A stretch of 63,470 nucleotides of DNA from an uncultured Acetatifactor sp. (lineage in GTDB: Bacteria; Bacillota; Clostridia; Lachnospirales; Lachnospiraceae), in NCBI GenBank assembly GCA_947581865.1, contig CANPWA010000018.1, positions 1 through 63,470 on the forward strand, written 5' to 3'. The notes under the pieces are model-generated. The model was given only the letters and a program-made list of their open reading frames with translations. It ran no database searches and was not told where the DNA came from. How positions within the stretch are numbered: position 1 is the stretch's first letter; every line of letters begins with the position of its first letter. The translations under genes and the position numbers were made by a program. Positions 52,908-61,562 of this stretch are shown here, piece by piece.

Positions 52908-54249
52908 TTCCATTCTGCTTTTTCTTTCTGTCTCTCCTGTAACGATGCTCTCCCGATCGGTTCTCATCCCGGCTGCCCTGACGGTTTTCCAGTCGGTTCT
53001 CATCCCGGCCGCCCTGACGGTTTTCACCCCGGTTCTCACGATTGTCCCGGTTTTCCCGCTGACCGTCCCTGCGGTTCTCACGGCGGTTCCCATTATTGTC
53101 TCCGCGATTTTCGCGATTGTCTCGATTTTCGCGATTGTCTCGATTGTCGCGGCGGCCTTCCCGCTGACCGTCCCTGCGGTTCTCACGGCGGTTCCCACTG
53201 TTGTCTCCGCGATTTTCGCGATTGTCTCGATTTTCGCGATTGTCACGGCGGCCTTCCCGCTGACCGTCCCTGCGGTTCTCGCGGCGCTCGTTCCTGCTCT
53301 CGTTTTTCTCTGCAGAGCCGCCTACCGCTTCCGTCTCCTTGCCTTCCGCCTGAATCTCTTCCAGTTCAACCTTTTCCAGACGCTCCAGCTCCGCCAGTTC
53401 CTCCGCCGAAAGCTCCATGCGTTCCTTCTTGGTGTGTTTTCTCTTAAAGTGAAGCTGCCCTACCTCATACTCCCGTATTTCCTTGGTATCGCCTTCCTCA
53501 ACCACGACCTTTACCAACTGGCGCAGCACATTGACACTCTGCACCTCACCCTTGCTGCCGTCCTCCGCAGTGACCAGATCGCCGATACTTGGCAGCCTGC
53601 GGTTGAGTTCCTCATAGGTTTCCTCCTCATTCTTCAGACAGCACATCAGACGTCCGCACACACCGGAAATCTTAGTAGGATTCAGGGAAAGGTTCTGCTC
53701 TTTCGCCATCTTGATAGAAACGGGAATGAAGTCGGACAGATAGCTGTGACAGCAGAGAGGTCTGCCACAGATACCGATACCCCCGATGATCTTTGTCTCA
53801 TCCCTTACGCCAATCTGACGCAGCTCGATCCTGGTCTTAAATACTCCTGCCAGATCTTTCACCAGCTCACGGAAATCGATTCTCCCATCCGCGGTAAAAT
53901 AAAATAAAACCTTATTGTTGTCAAAGGTATATTCCGCATCGATCAGTTTCATTTCCAAACCGTGTTTCTGGATTTTTTCCAGACAGATTTTGAAGGCTTC
54001 CTTTTCCTTCACACGGTTCGCCTTCTCCTGCTCCTCATCCCGCTCCCCGGCAACCCGGATCACCGGTTTTAACGGCTGGACGACCTTGTCATCCTCCACT
54101 TGACGGATATCCGATACCACCGTTCCAAACTCAATACCCCTGGCGGTCTCCACGATCACATGGTCGCCACGCTTTATATCAAACTGCAGGGGGTCAAAAA
54201 AATACATCTTACCCGCCGTGCGGAATCTTACACCGATCACTTTTATCAT
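52879..54249 (-). CDS. RicT/YaaT-like PSP1-domain protein with repeated basic tail
   Basis: A 456-residue protein. Residues 1-260 form the PSP1 domain. The conserved cysteine set is GIGICGRPLCCHSYLSDF plus GVCGRLMCCLKNEEETYE, which carries iron-sulfur ligands in RicT. In B. subtilis RicT/YaaT forms the Y-complex that assists RNase Y and development. The remaining 190 residues are an Arg/Asn/Asp/Gly/Glu-rich, presumably disordered tail built of repeated NRENRD and RRDGQREG blocks. Ordinary YaaT lacks this tail (about 275 residues). It may bind RNA. Confidence 0.9.
   Translation of the reverse strand: MIKVIGVRFRTAGKMYFFDPLQFDIKRGDHVIVETARGIEFGTVVSDIRQVEDDKVVQPLKPVIRVAGERDEEQEKANRVKEKEAFKICLEKIQKHGLEMKLIDAEYTFDNNKVLFYFTADGRIDFRELVKDLAGVFKTRIELRQIGVRDETKIIGGIGICGRPLCCHSYLSDFIPVSIKMAKEQNLSLNPTKISGVCGRLMCCLKNEEETYEELNRRLPSIGDLVTAEDGSKGEVQSVNVLRQLVKVVVEEGDTKEIREYEVGQLHFKRKHTKKERMELSAEELAELERLEKVELEEIQAEGKETEAVGGSAEKNESRNERRENRRDGQREGRRDNRENRDNRENRGDNSGNRRENRRDGQREGRRDNRDNRENRDNRENRGDNNGNRRENRRDGQRENRDNRENRGENRQGGRDENRLENRQGSRDENRSGEHRYRRDRKKKQNGNEKNSSEGE
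52930..53290 (-). repeat. Long in-frame tandem repeat coding the YaaT tail
   Basis: A 105-base unit at 53063-53167 is followed by a 96-base unit at 53168-53263 and a partial third unit. They differ by a nine-base block, that is three codons. Inside each unit are 12- to 15-base sub-repeats coding NRENRD or DNRENR. The coding frame is kept throughout. Confidence 0.85.
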
Positions 54250-54487
54250 TATCTATCTACCTCACAATTTTATGATGATTATGGTTTTTCTGCCTGTCCA
54301 CGCCCATTATATCATAGAGGAAGCAAAAACACCACAGTTTAATTGCAGGGTTTTTTTGGATGTTCGGAAGGGTTCATGGCTGCCCCGGGATTTTTATAGG
54401 AAAAGAACGGAAAAAGGATGGAAATTTCTACGGGAAAATAGTATAATGGATATAATACCAATATAAGAGTATGGAGTGTGATGTCTG

Positions 54488-55840
54488 ATGGCAGATGACA
54501 GAAAGCAGTTCCCCCCTGTTTCGGATGCCCAGAAAGAGGAATTATATCTCTATTCCCTCAAAAAAATGGCAGCAAGTAATCAGGATCCCAATCTTACTTA
54601 TATGACCAACCTTTTGAATCTGCGCGCGTTTCAGTATAAGGCAGGGGAAGTCATGCGCCAAAATCGTGAAAAATCTTTCGCCCTGCTTCTGTTGGACATC
54701 GCCAGCTTTAAATCCCTGAACGAATTCTGCGGCAGAGATACCGGGGACAAGGTGCTGATGCTGATCGCGGATAAGCTGCGCGGATATCAGAACGAACTGA
54801 CCATCGTCTCCCATTTCCGGGCGGATACCTTTGCTATGCTGATGCCCTTTACCGATCAGCAGGAACTCATTGATACCGCTCTGGATATCGTCGCCCATAT
54901 AGATTCCTACAAAATACCCTATAAGATTTTACCCTCCATCGGCATCTGTGTGGCAGATAACAGTGACATGCCTCCCAGCATCCTGCGGGATTATGCTTCC
55001 ATAGCCCTGCAGACCATCAAGGGGAAATTTTATGCAAAATATGCTTTCTTTGACGAAAGTATGCGGCAGCGCATGCTGGTGGAAAAACAGATAGAAAATG
55101 AGATCGTGGAAGCGCTCTCCACCAAACAGCTTCAGGCTTATATCCAGCCCAAAGTGGATATGGCAAGCGGCGAGATTGTCGGGGGCGAAGCGCTGGTCCG
55201 CTGGATCCACCCTGAAAAGGGTGTCATTCCTCCCTCGCAGTTTCTTCCCGTTCTGGAAAAAAACGGGCTGATCATTGATGTGGATATCTGCATCTGGACG
55301 CAGATCTTTGAATGGCTCAGCAGACGGATCCGGGAGGGAAAAAAAGTCGTTCCCATCTCCATCAATATTTCCCGTATGCACGCTTACGATACGATCTTTA
55401 AGGAACGGCTCGTGCAGTTGAGCGAACACTATTCCGTACCGCCCCGCCTTGTGGCGCTGGAGCTGACGGAAAGCTCTTTTTTAACAAACACGGACGACAT
55501 GTATCAGAGTATGCAGTATCTGAAAGATCAGGGATTTTCTCTCTCCATGGACGATTTTGGCACCGGCTATTCCACGATGACCATGCTGAAAAACCAGCCG
55601 GTAGATGAGATCAAGATTGATAAGGGCTTTATTGACGATATCAGCGATGAAAAGGAACAGATCATCATCCGAAGCGTTGTGGGCATGCTGAAAGCCCTGG
55701 GAAAGAAGATCATTGTCGAAGGTGTGGAAACCGAGGCACAGCGACAGTTTCTGCTGGAACAGAACTGCCTCCACGCACAGGGCTTTTTGTACTATAAACC
55801 AATGCCTATCTCCGAATACGAAAAACTTTTAGACGCATAA
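54488..55840 (+). CDS. Degenerate GGDEF-EAL c-di-GMP phosphodiesterase
   Basis: A 450-residue cytosolic protein. The first half (about residues 40-175) is a GGDEF fold, but the signature position reads RADTFAML, so it is catalytically dead and perhaps GTP-sensing. The EAL domain (residues 200-450) keeps the motif EAL at 234-236, Asn in NISRMHAYD, Glu in LELTESS, Asp pair in SMDDFGTGYS, Lys in EIKIDKGF and Glu in IVEGVETEA, so it should hydrolyse c-di-GMP. No N-terminal sensor is present beyond about 40 residues. The gene sits on the opposite strand between holB and yaaT. Confidence 0.93.
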   Translation: MADDRKQFPPVSDAQKEELYLYSLKKMAASNQDPNLTYMTNLLNLRAFQYKAGEVMRQNREKSFALLLLDIASFKSLNEFCGRDTGDKVLMLIADKLRGYQNELTIVSHFRADTFAMLMPFTDQQELIDTALDIVAHIDSYKIPYKILPSIGICVADNSDMPPSILRDYASIALQTIKGKFYAKYAFFDESMRQRMLVEKQIENEIVEALSTKQLQAYIQPKVDMASGEIVGGEALVRWIHPEKGVIPPSQFLPVLEKNGLIIDVDICIWTQIFEWLSRRIREGKKVVPISINISRMHAYDTIFKERLVQLSEHYSVPPRLVALELTESSFLTNTDDMYQSMQYLKDQGFSLSMDDFGTGYSTMTMLKNQPVDEIKIDKGFIDDISDEKEQIIIRSVVGMLKALGKKIIVEGVETEAQRQFLLEQNCLHAQGFLYYKPMPISEYEKLLDA

Positions 55841-55873
55841 GATCAGCGAGCCGCTGACAACGGCTCGCTGATC
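55841..55873. terminator. Hairpin between convergent EAL and holB genes
   Basis: GATCAGCGAGCCG and CGGCTCGCTGATC form a perfect 13-base-pair stem with a seven-base loop. Only weak T-tracts follow on either strand, so termination may be inefficient. Confidence 0.6.
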
Positions 55874-55875
55874 TG

Positions 55876-56868
55876 TCAGCCATTTTCCTGAACGGTCAAA
55901 AACAACAGCTCCATCACCAGATCAAAGTTAACATTGGCATCCAGTCTGTGCTTTGCCTTATCCAATGCCTGGATCACGGTCTCAATCCCCTCATAACTGC
56001 TGCGCTGGGCACATTTTCGGATCGCCCCCAGCTCCTCGCGGAAAATCAGACAATTGGGATTTTTGGTCGCCTTGAAGAGCAGTACATCCCGATACCAGAT
56101 TGCCATGATATCAAAATAATCGTTGATCTCCAGCTTATATTCCGTGATCTTTTTGACTGCCGCCACTATCTCGTACAATTCCATGTCCCGGATATATTTT
56201 AAAAGGGACAGTGCCTCATTTTTTACATTCTCAAAATCCTCACTGGACGCAAGCGCCTTTGCCTTGCCGATGTTTCCTCTGGCAAAAGCCACACACACAT
56301 CTGCCTTATAATCCGGCACCTGCTGCTCCTCCATCAAGAATTTCCGCACTTTTTCATCCGGCACCGGTTTCATGTTGAGAACCACGCATCGGCTCAAAAT
56401 TGTGGGAAGAAGCGCATCAAGATTACTGGTGAGCAGAAGGATGACCACATAGGAAGGGGGCTCCTCCAAGGTCTTAAGAAGCGCATTCTGCGCCTGAGTG
56501 GTCATCTTCTCCGCCTCATTCACGATATAAACCTTGTACGGGCTGCCGTTGGGTTTGATCGCCACATTATTATTGATCTGTTCACGGATATCATCCACAC
56601 TGATCGTATTGGGCTTTTCGTGACTCACGCGGAGGATGTCGATCTGGCTGCCGGACAATGCCTGTCTGCAGGAGCGGCACTTCTGACAGGGCTCTGTTCC
56701 TCCCTGCTCACACTGGAGCGCCATGGCAAACACTTTCGCGATAAATTCCTTTCCGGAAGATTTTTCCCCATTTATAATATACGCATGGGAGATTTTTCCG
56801 GAAGACAGCGCGTTCTGCAAATGCTCCTTTATCTGTTCCTGTCCGATAATGTCTTTAAATCCAGCCAT
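55876..56868 (-). CDS. holB: DNA polymerase III subunit delta'
   Basis: A 330-residue clamp-loader subunit. A Walker A-like sequence (NGEKSSGKEF) and zinc cysteines (CEQGGTEPCQKCRSC) are followed by Walker B (VYIVNEAEKM) and LTSNLDALLPTILSRC. It acts with DnaX at replication forks. Its neighbours yaaR and the kinase upstream are conserved with B. subtilis. Confidence 0.95.
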   Translation of the reverse strand: MAGFKDIIGQEQIKEHLQNALSSGKISHAYIINGEKSSGKEFIAKVFAMALQCEQGGTEPCQKCRSCRQALSGSQIDILRVSHEKPNTISVDDIREQINNNVAIKPNGSPYKVYIVNEAEKMTTQAQNALLKTLEEPPSYVVILLLTSNLDALLPTILSRCVVLNMKPVPDEKVRKFLMEEQQVPDYKADVCVAFARGNIGKAKALASSEDFENVKNEALSLLKYIRDMELYEIVAAVKKITEYKLEINDYFDIMAIWYRDVLLFKATKNPNCLIFREELGAIRKCAQRSSYEGIETVIQALDKAKHRLDANVNFDLVMELLFLTVQENG

Positions 56869-56910
56869 CCCAACACCTCTTTTGTACCTTGCCTTCTTAT
56901 GTGAAGATAT

Positions 56911-57351
56911 CTATGTAAATATATCTAAAAGCAGCCCTCTGATCTCACCGATCTTATCCAGAATCGCAAGATTATCCTTCTCATCTTTCATCAATTCCTG
57001 TGCCAGCTGATCCAGATTCTCATCAATCAGACGTATGATCCCATAAACCCTGTGACGCCCCCGTCTGTCCAGAAAATTTTCTCTGGAAAACATATGGGAA
57101 TGGGTCACAACCTCATTGAGAAAATCTTTCACCAGACCACGGTAGTGTTTCATATCCTTCACGTCCCGTTTTTTGGCGAGCCGTTCTCCCTGCATGGTGA
57201 TCTCTTCCATAAGGGTATTGAGCCTGCTTTGCAGCTCCGCTTCCTGAATGTTGCTGGCGAGCATAAACTTAAACGTGCCGTCCGTGGGAGCCGCTTCCTT
57301 GGTCTGTTCCACAGGGACCGGCTGCTGAATCTGATTTACACGAATTTCCAC
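56911..57351 (-). CDS. YaaR-family protein (DUF327)
   Basis: A 146-residue helical protein of the YaaR family. Visible is the conserved core [20 protein letters not shown] followed by [13 protein letters not shown] and [20 protein letters not shown]. Its function is unknown; it is nearly always encoded next to holB. It lies 42 bases upstream of holB and 43 bases downstream of the kinase gene. Confidence 0.92.
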   Translation of the reverse strand: MEIRVNQIQQPVPVEQTKEAAPTDGTFKFMLASNIQEAELQSRLNTLMEEITMQGERLAKKRDVKDMKHYRGLVKDFLNEVVTHSHMFSRENFLDRRGRHRVYGIIRLIDENLDQLAQELMKDEKDNLAILDKIGEIRGLLLDIFT

Positions 57352-57394
57352 CCGCCCACCTCCATTCCTTTTATCCTGTCATATCTCTATCTGT

Positions 57395-58033
57395 TTATCG
57401 GCAGTTTTCCTCTATGTATTGACGGATTTTTGCAAGACATGCCTCTAAATTTTCATTTTGAAATCTTTGGACGATACCTGCCGCCCTGATCTTTTCCTCG
57501 GAAAAATCTTCGCTGTCCGCCAGAAATCTCCTGCACATTTCCTCATACTTGGGCTGTTTCTGTTTGCGCTCCCTGTTCAGAGCCCGCTGCAGACGGATCC
57601 CGTCATCCAGTTCAATGAGCACCGGGAGCACCTTGTCCGAGCCAAAATATTTCTGCATACTTTGATAGGATTCCAGCGTTCCGATCATGATATAGTCCTG
57701 TCTGCCCTCCAGGGCAAACTGCCCGTCATCCACCGTAAAATACCGCCAGATTCCGCAGCAGGTATGATACTCTCTCTGCTCGATCACCCTGCCCGATGCC
57801 ATAAGCTCCCGAAACTGTTCCTCGCTTTGAAAGAAATACTCCACTCCGTCTCTCTCCCCGGCACGGATGGGCCGGGTGGTATAAGGTACGATCGTGCGCA
57901 GCCTTGCCGCTAAAGCCGCTCCGGCGGCACGGCATTCCGGCGAAGTCTTCCCCCGGTCGATTCCCTGAAGCTCCTTAAATATCGTATCCTTACCCGATGA
58001 ACTTTTTCCCATCAGATAGATAATTTTACCCAT
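57395..58033 (-). CDS. Guanylate kinase-like protein
   Basis: A 212-residue P-loop kinase. The loop is MGKSSSGKDTIFK and the GMP-binding block is TIVPYTTRPIRAGERDGVEY. The usual guanylate kinase sequence GPSGxGK is altered to GKSSSGK, so it may be a paralog of the housekeeping enzyme with changed specificity. It occupies the position of thymidylate kinase in the B. subtilis yaaO-tmk-yaaQ-yaaR-holB cluster. Its ATG overlaps the pyruvate kinase stop codon by one base. Confidence 0.85.
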   Translation of the reverse strand: MGKIIYLMGKSSSGKDTIFKELQGIDRGKTSPECRAAGAALAARLRTIVPYTTRPIRAGERDGVEYFFQSEEQFRELMASGRVIEQREYHTCCGIWRYFTVDDGQFALEGRQDYIMIGTLESYQSMQKYFGSDKVLPVLIELDDGIRLQRALNRERKQKQPKYEEMCRRFLADSEDFSEEKIRAAGIVQRFQNENLEACLAKIRQYIEENCR

Positions 58034-59463
58034 CAGACTTCCACCACTCTGATCATATTGGTATTTCCGGTGATGCCCATGGGCACTCCGGCAGTAATGA
58101 CAACTCTGTCACCTTCCTTTATCAGCCCGGCTTTTTTCGCTTCTTCCACCGCGTCTGCAAACAATTCCTCCGTTGTTTCCTCCTTTTTGACAAGCAGCGG
58201 GGTCACACCCCACAAAAGATTGGACTGCTTTGCCACACGCTCAGACATGGTACAGCTGATAATGGGACAGGAAGGCTTAAACCGGGATACCGCCTCCGCC
58301 GTAAATCCGGACAGCGTGACTGTGATGATCGCCGCAGCCTCTAAATCCATGGCAGTGTGACAGGTGGCATGCGCGATGGCGGTTGTGATGTTCCCCTTAT
58401 CCCGCGCCGATGCACTCATGCTTTTTTCCGTCTTGGTCATTCTCCCGGAATAATCAATATCTCTCTCTGCGCTCTCCGCAATGCGGGACATGGTCTTTAC
58501 CGCTTCCACGGGATACCGGCCCGCCGCACTCTCACCGGAAAGCATAATGGCGGTGGTACCGTCATAAATCGCATTGGCAATATCTGTCGCCTCCGCCCGG
58601 GTCGGGCGGGGATTCTTGATCATGGACTCCAGCATCTGGGTGGCTGTGATCACATGCTTGCCCTTGGCATTTGCCATCTTGATCATTTTTTTCTGCAATA
58701 CAGGCACCTCTTCTAAGGGTATTTCCACACCCATATCCCCTCTTGCCACCATAATGCCGTCAGATACCTCCAAAATCTCTTCCAGATTCTGAATACCCTG
58801 CATATTTTCAATCTTCGCGATGATTTTCATATCGCTGCCGTTTTCCTTCAAAAGACTGCGCACTTCCAAAATGTCTTCCCTGCATCGGGCGAAGGAAGCC
58901 GCCAGAAACTCATATCCCATCTCTGCGCCAAAAATAATATCTTCTCTGTCCACCTCGCTGATATAAGGCATGGAAAGAACGGCACCGGGCACATTGACCC
59001 CCTTGTGATTGGAGACAAAGCCGCCGTTGATGACACGACATACGATATCCTCGCCGTGGATCGCCTCCACGCGCATCTCTATAAGACCGTCATCTATCAA
59101 AATAGTAGTTCCAACATTTATGTCATTTTTTAAGTTTTTATAAGAAATGGAAGCCTTCTGCGCATTTCCCAGAATTTCCTCTGTAGTCAGCGTAAAAGTC
59201 TGACCGACCACAAGCTCCGCCCTGCCTCCTTCAAAATCCCGCAGACGGATTTCCGGTCCTCTCGTGTCCAATAAGGTTGCAACATGCCGCCCCAGCTGAC
59301 TGCGGACTTTGAGAACCCGCTCCAGCTTCTGCTTTTGCTCCTCCTTGGTGCCATGGGAGAAATTAAACCTCGCCACATCCATACCTGCCAGCATCAGCTC
59401 CCTTAATACCTCCTCACTCTCGCTTGCAGGTCCAATGGTACATATTATTTTGGTCTTTCTCAT
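58033..59463 (-). CDS. pyk: Pyruvate kinase
   Basis: A 476-residue pyruvate kinase that transfers phosphate from phosphoenolpyruvate to ADP. Key blocks are RFNFSHGTKEE, TLLDTRGPEIR, the K+/Mg2+ site IAKIENMQGIQNLEEILE with MVARGDMGVEIP, and the C-terminal regulatory GITGNTNMIRV. An extra C-terminal PEP-utilising domain seen in Bacillus is absent. It is co-transcribed with the guanylate kinase-like gene. Confidence 0.97.
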   Translation of the reverse strand: MRKTKIICTIGPASESEEVLRELMLAGMDVARFNFSHGTKEEQKQKLERVLKVRSQLGRHVATLLDTRGPEIRLRDFEGGRAELVVGQTFTLTTEEILGNAQKASISYKNLKNDINVGTTILIDDGLIEMRVEAIHGEDIVCRVINGGFVSNHKGVNVPGAVLSMPYISEVDREDIIFGAEMGYEFLAASFARCREDILEVRSLLKENGSDMKIIAKIENMQGIQNLEEILEVSDGIMVARGDMGVEIPLEEVPVLQKKMIKMANAKGKHVITATQMLESMIKNPRPTRAEATDIANAIYDGTTAIMLSGESAAGRYPVEAVKTMSRIAESAERDIDYSGRMTKTEKSMSASARDKGNITTAIAHATCHTAMDLEAAAIITVTLSGFTAEAVSRFKPSCPIISCTMSERVAKQSNLLWGVTPLLVKKEETTEELFADAVEEAKKAGLIKEGDRVVITAGVPMGITGNTNMIRVVEV

Positions 59464-59494
59464 ATATCCGCCCCCATGTAGTTATTTCTTTTTT

Positions 59495-59523
59495 ATTTTA
59501 AATTTTTAATGCGTTTCTTGCAA
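59495..59523 (-). promoter_or_regulatory. Promoter of pyruvate kinase gene
   Basis: On the minus strand a -35 TTGCAA and a -10 TAAAAT are spaced by 17 bases, in the 79-base gap before pyk. No clear terminator of the decarboxylase gene is seen. Confidence 0.65.
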
Positions 59524-59542
59524 TGACTGCTTTCATATTTTA

Positions 59543-60967
59543 TTATGTTTCCCGCAGTATTTTAAGATATAATTTCTCCTGTTCCAAAACCACACCCTGA
59601 AGAGTTAACTTCCTTGCGTGATACTCCCCGAGCAGCCGGCATATCTCTTCCGTCACCAGCTCTCCCGGTGCAAGGATTGGACAGCCGGGCGGATAGAGAT
59701 TCACGAAATCCGCCGACGGATGACCGACTGCGTACGATAATTCCGCGATCTCCCATCCACCATCCCACGCTTCCGCCAGAGAACAGACGACAACGGGAGG
59801 CGGCAGAAAGACCTCTGCAGCTTTCCCCGGACGCTCCTTTGAGAGTTCCCGGTCCATCTCAAGAAGCGCCTGCTCCATACGACAGTAGGCATCCTCCTCA
59901 TCGGCGATCGTAAACATCGCAAGACAATAACCGCCCGCCGCCATCTCGCATTGAAGATGGTACTTTTCGCGCAGCGTGTCGTAAATCCACTTTCCGGGCA
60001 CACTCAAATTCTTCGCGGCAATCACAAGTTTACCCACATCCTGTCTTCCCTGCTCCACATCCCGGACAGGTATAAACCGCAGATTTTTACATTCCTTTAG
60101 ATGATTTATCAATCTGTCATACAGAATGCGGAATCTCTCGAACCGTTCCCGTCCCCGGTCCGCCACAATATCCAGGGCATCTCCAATTCCTGCCATCAAT
60201 ACATAGGATGGGCTGCTGGACTGATAAATATGCAAAAAACGTCTCAGACGATCCCTGTCGATCAGATCGCCGTTTACATGCAAAAGCGCTGTCTGCGTCA
60301 GCGCCGGCAAAGTTTTATGAACACTGTGTATCACCAGATCCGCACCGCAGGTACAGCTCCCCTCGGCAAATCTCGGCGCGAATCCCAAATGCGCGCCGTG
60401 TGCCTCGTCCACAATCAGCGGGATCCCGTATCTGTGCACCGTTTTCACGATGGCTCTCACATCGGCGATGCGTCCCTCATAAGTGGGTGAGACGATCAGT
60501 ACCGCGCCAATGTCCGGATCAGCTTTCAACGCCTGCTCAACCTCTTCCGCATTCACTGCCTCATAAAACTCAAACCCCTCCACCGGAGGCGGTATGAGAT
60601 AAGATGTTTTCAGTCTGCGCAGATAGGCTGCATGATACGCCGACCTGTGGCATCCCCTTGCCATGAGCAGATGCCCTCCCTCAGGAACTGCCGCACTGAC
60701 AGCGCTCAGGATTCCACCGGTACTCCCGTTGATCAGATAAAAAGTTTCATCCGCACCATACATCCGGCTGGCTTCTCTCTGCAGATCGAGAAGAATCCCT
60801 TTTGCCTGATGCAGATTGTCAAACCCGTCGATCTCCGTAATGTCAATGCCTGTCAACTCCTCCGGCAGCGCACCCAGCCGTTTCCTCTTATGCCCCGGCA
60901 TATGATAGGGATAAAAATCCGTCTCCCGGTATTGCGCAAGCCGCTCAAACAATCCCTTCTGTACCAT
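59543..60967 (-). CDS. Orn/Lys/Arg decarboxylase-family PLP enzyme
   Basis: A 474-residue fold-type I PLP enzyme of the lysine/arginine/ornithine decarboxylase family. Blocks are FYPYHMPGHKRKR, INGSTGGILSAVSA, VDEAHGAHLGF and the PLP lysine in HSVHKTLPALTQTALLHV. The substrate cannot be decided from sequence. In B. subtilis the related YaaO lies next to tmk and holB, and this gene keeps that neighbourhood. Its start overlaps the HD gene by 23 bases. Confidence 0.9.
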   Translation of the reverse strand: MVQKGLFERLAQYRETDFYPYHMPGHKRKRLGALPEELTGIDITEIDGFDNLHQAKGILLDLQREASRMYGADETFYLINGSTGGILSAVSAAVPEGGHLLMARGCHRSAYHAAYLRRLKTSYLIPPPVEGFEFYEAVNAEEVEQALKADPDIGAVLIVSPTYEGRIADVRAIVKTVHRYGIPLIVDEAHGAHLGFAPRFAEGSCTCGADLVIHSVHKTLPALTQTALLHVNGDLIDRDRLRRFLHIYQSSSPSYVLMAGIGDALDIVADRGRERFERFRILYDRLINHLKECKNLRFIPVRDVEQGRQDVGKLVIAAKNLSVPGKWIYDTLREKYHLQCEMAAGGYCLAMFTIADEEDAYCRMEQALLEMDRELSKERPGKAAEVFLPPPVVVCSLAEAWDGGWEIAELSYAVGHPSADFVNLYPPGCPILAPGELVTEEICRLLGEYHARKLTLQGVVLEQEKLYLKILRET

Positions 60968-61532
60968 GCTCTATCCTGACTCCATGCCCTTTGTGAATGC
61001 GAAAAGTCTCCATCAGAGAACACCATTTGTCCGCAGTGGTGACAATCCACGCTTCCCTGCATCTGGGTGGAATGACCGTCAGAGGCCACATATGTTTTCT
61101 GATAATGTCTATCTCCCTGTTTGTCAAAGAATATTCCTTCATGGCGTTTTCCAGGGCAATGCCGGGATGGAAAAAACCATGCAGCTTCCAGGGTTTCACA
61201 TGCTCCTTCTGATGCCAGTCGTATAAAAAATAGTCATGCAGCAGCGCGCCTCTGATCAGTTCGCGCTGATTGCAGGCAATACGAAGTTTCTCACTGATCG
61301 TCAGGCTGTACTTTGCCACATCTATACAATGATTGTTCACCGTCATGCTGCCATGCTGTACATGCCCTTTGGTGGCTCTGAAATTGTCGGAATTTAAAAT
61401 ATCGGAGGCCGCTTCCCGGATCTTATAATGTAATTCTCTGTGCCGTTCAAGGCTCTTCTGCCACCGAAGCGCTGCCTTTTTTTCACGCACGCTATTCCTG
61501 TGTCTCCGTTTATTCTTCCCGATAATTTTCAT
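60945..61532 (-). CDS. HD-domain phosphohydrolase
   Basis: A 195-residue HD-domain protein with a basic N-terminus (KIIGKNKRRHRNSVREKKAA). The metal residues are His in VNNHCIDVAKYS, the HD pair in GALLHDYFLYDW, His in KLHGFFHPG and Asp in TTADKWCSL. It is likely a small nucleotide or phosphate-ester hydrolase. Its 3' end overlaps the decarboxylase start by 23 bases in another frame, so both are probably translated from one mRNA. Confidence 0.85.
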   Translation of the reverse strand: MKIIGKNKRRHRNSVREKKAALRWQKSLERHRELHYKIREAASDILNSDNFRATKGHVQHGSMTVNNHCIDVAKYSLTISEKLRIACNQRELIRGALLHDYFLYDWHQKEHVKPWKLHGFFHPGIALENAMKEYSLTNREIDIIRKHMWPLTVIPPRCREAWIVTTADKWCSLMETFRIHKGHGVRIEHGTEGIV

Positions 61533-61562
61533 TTATTTCCCCCATTTTCTATAAGTTGTATC

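Noticed and set aside
52167..53246. A long N-terminal extension of the TrmN6-like protein
   Set aside because: The extension is another reading frame of the YaaT repeats; the methyltransferase fold starts at MKKIHLKAN.
54600..55000. Active diguanylate cyclase in the GGDEF-EAL protein
   Set aside because: The GGDEF signature position reads RADTFAML, so the cyclase site is lost.
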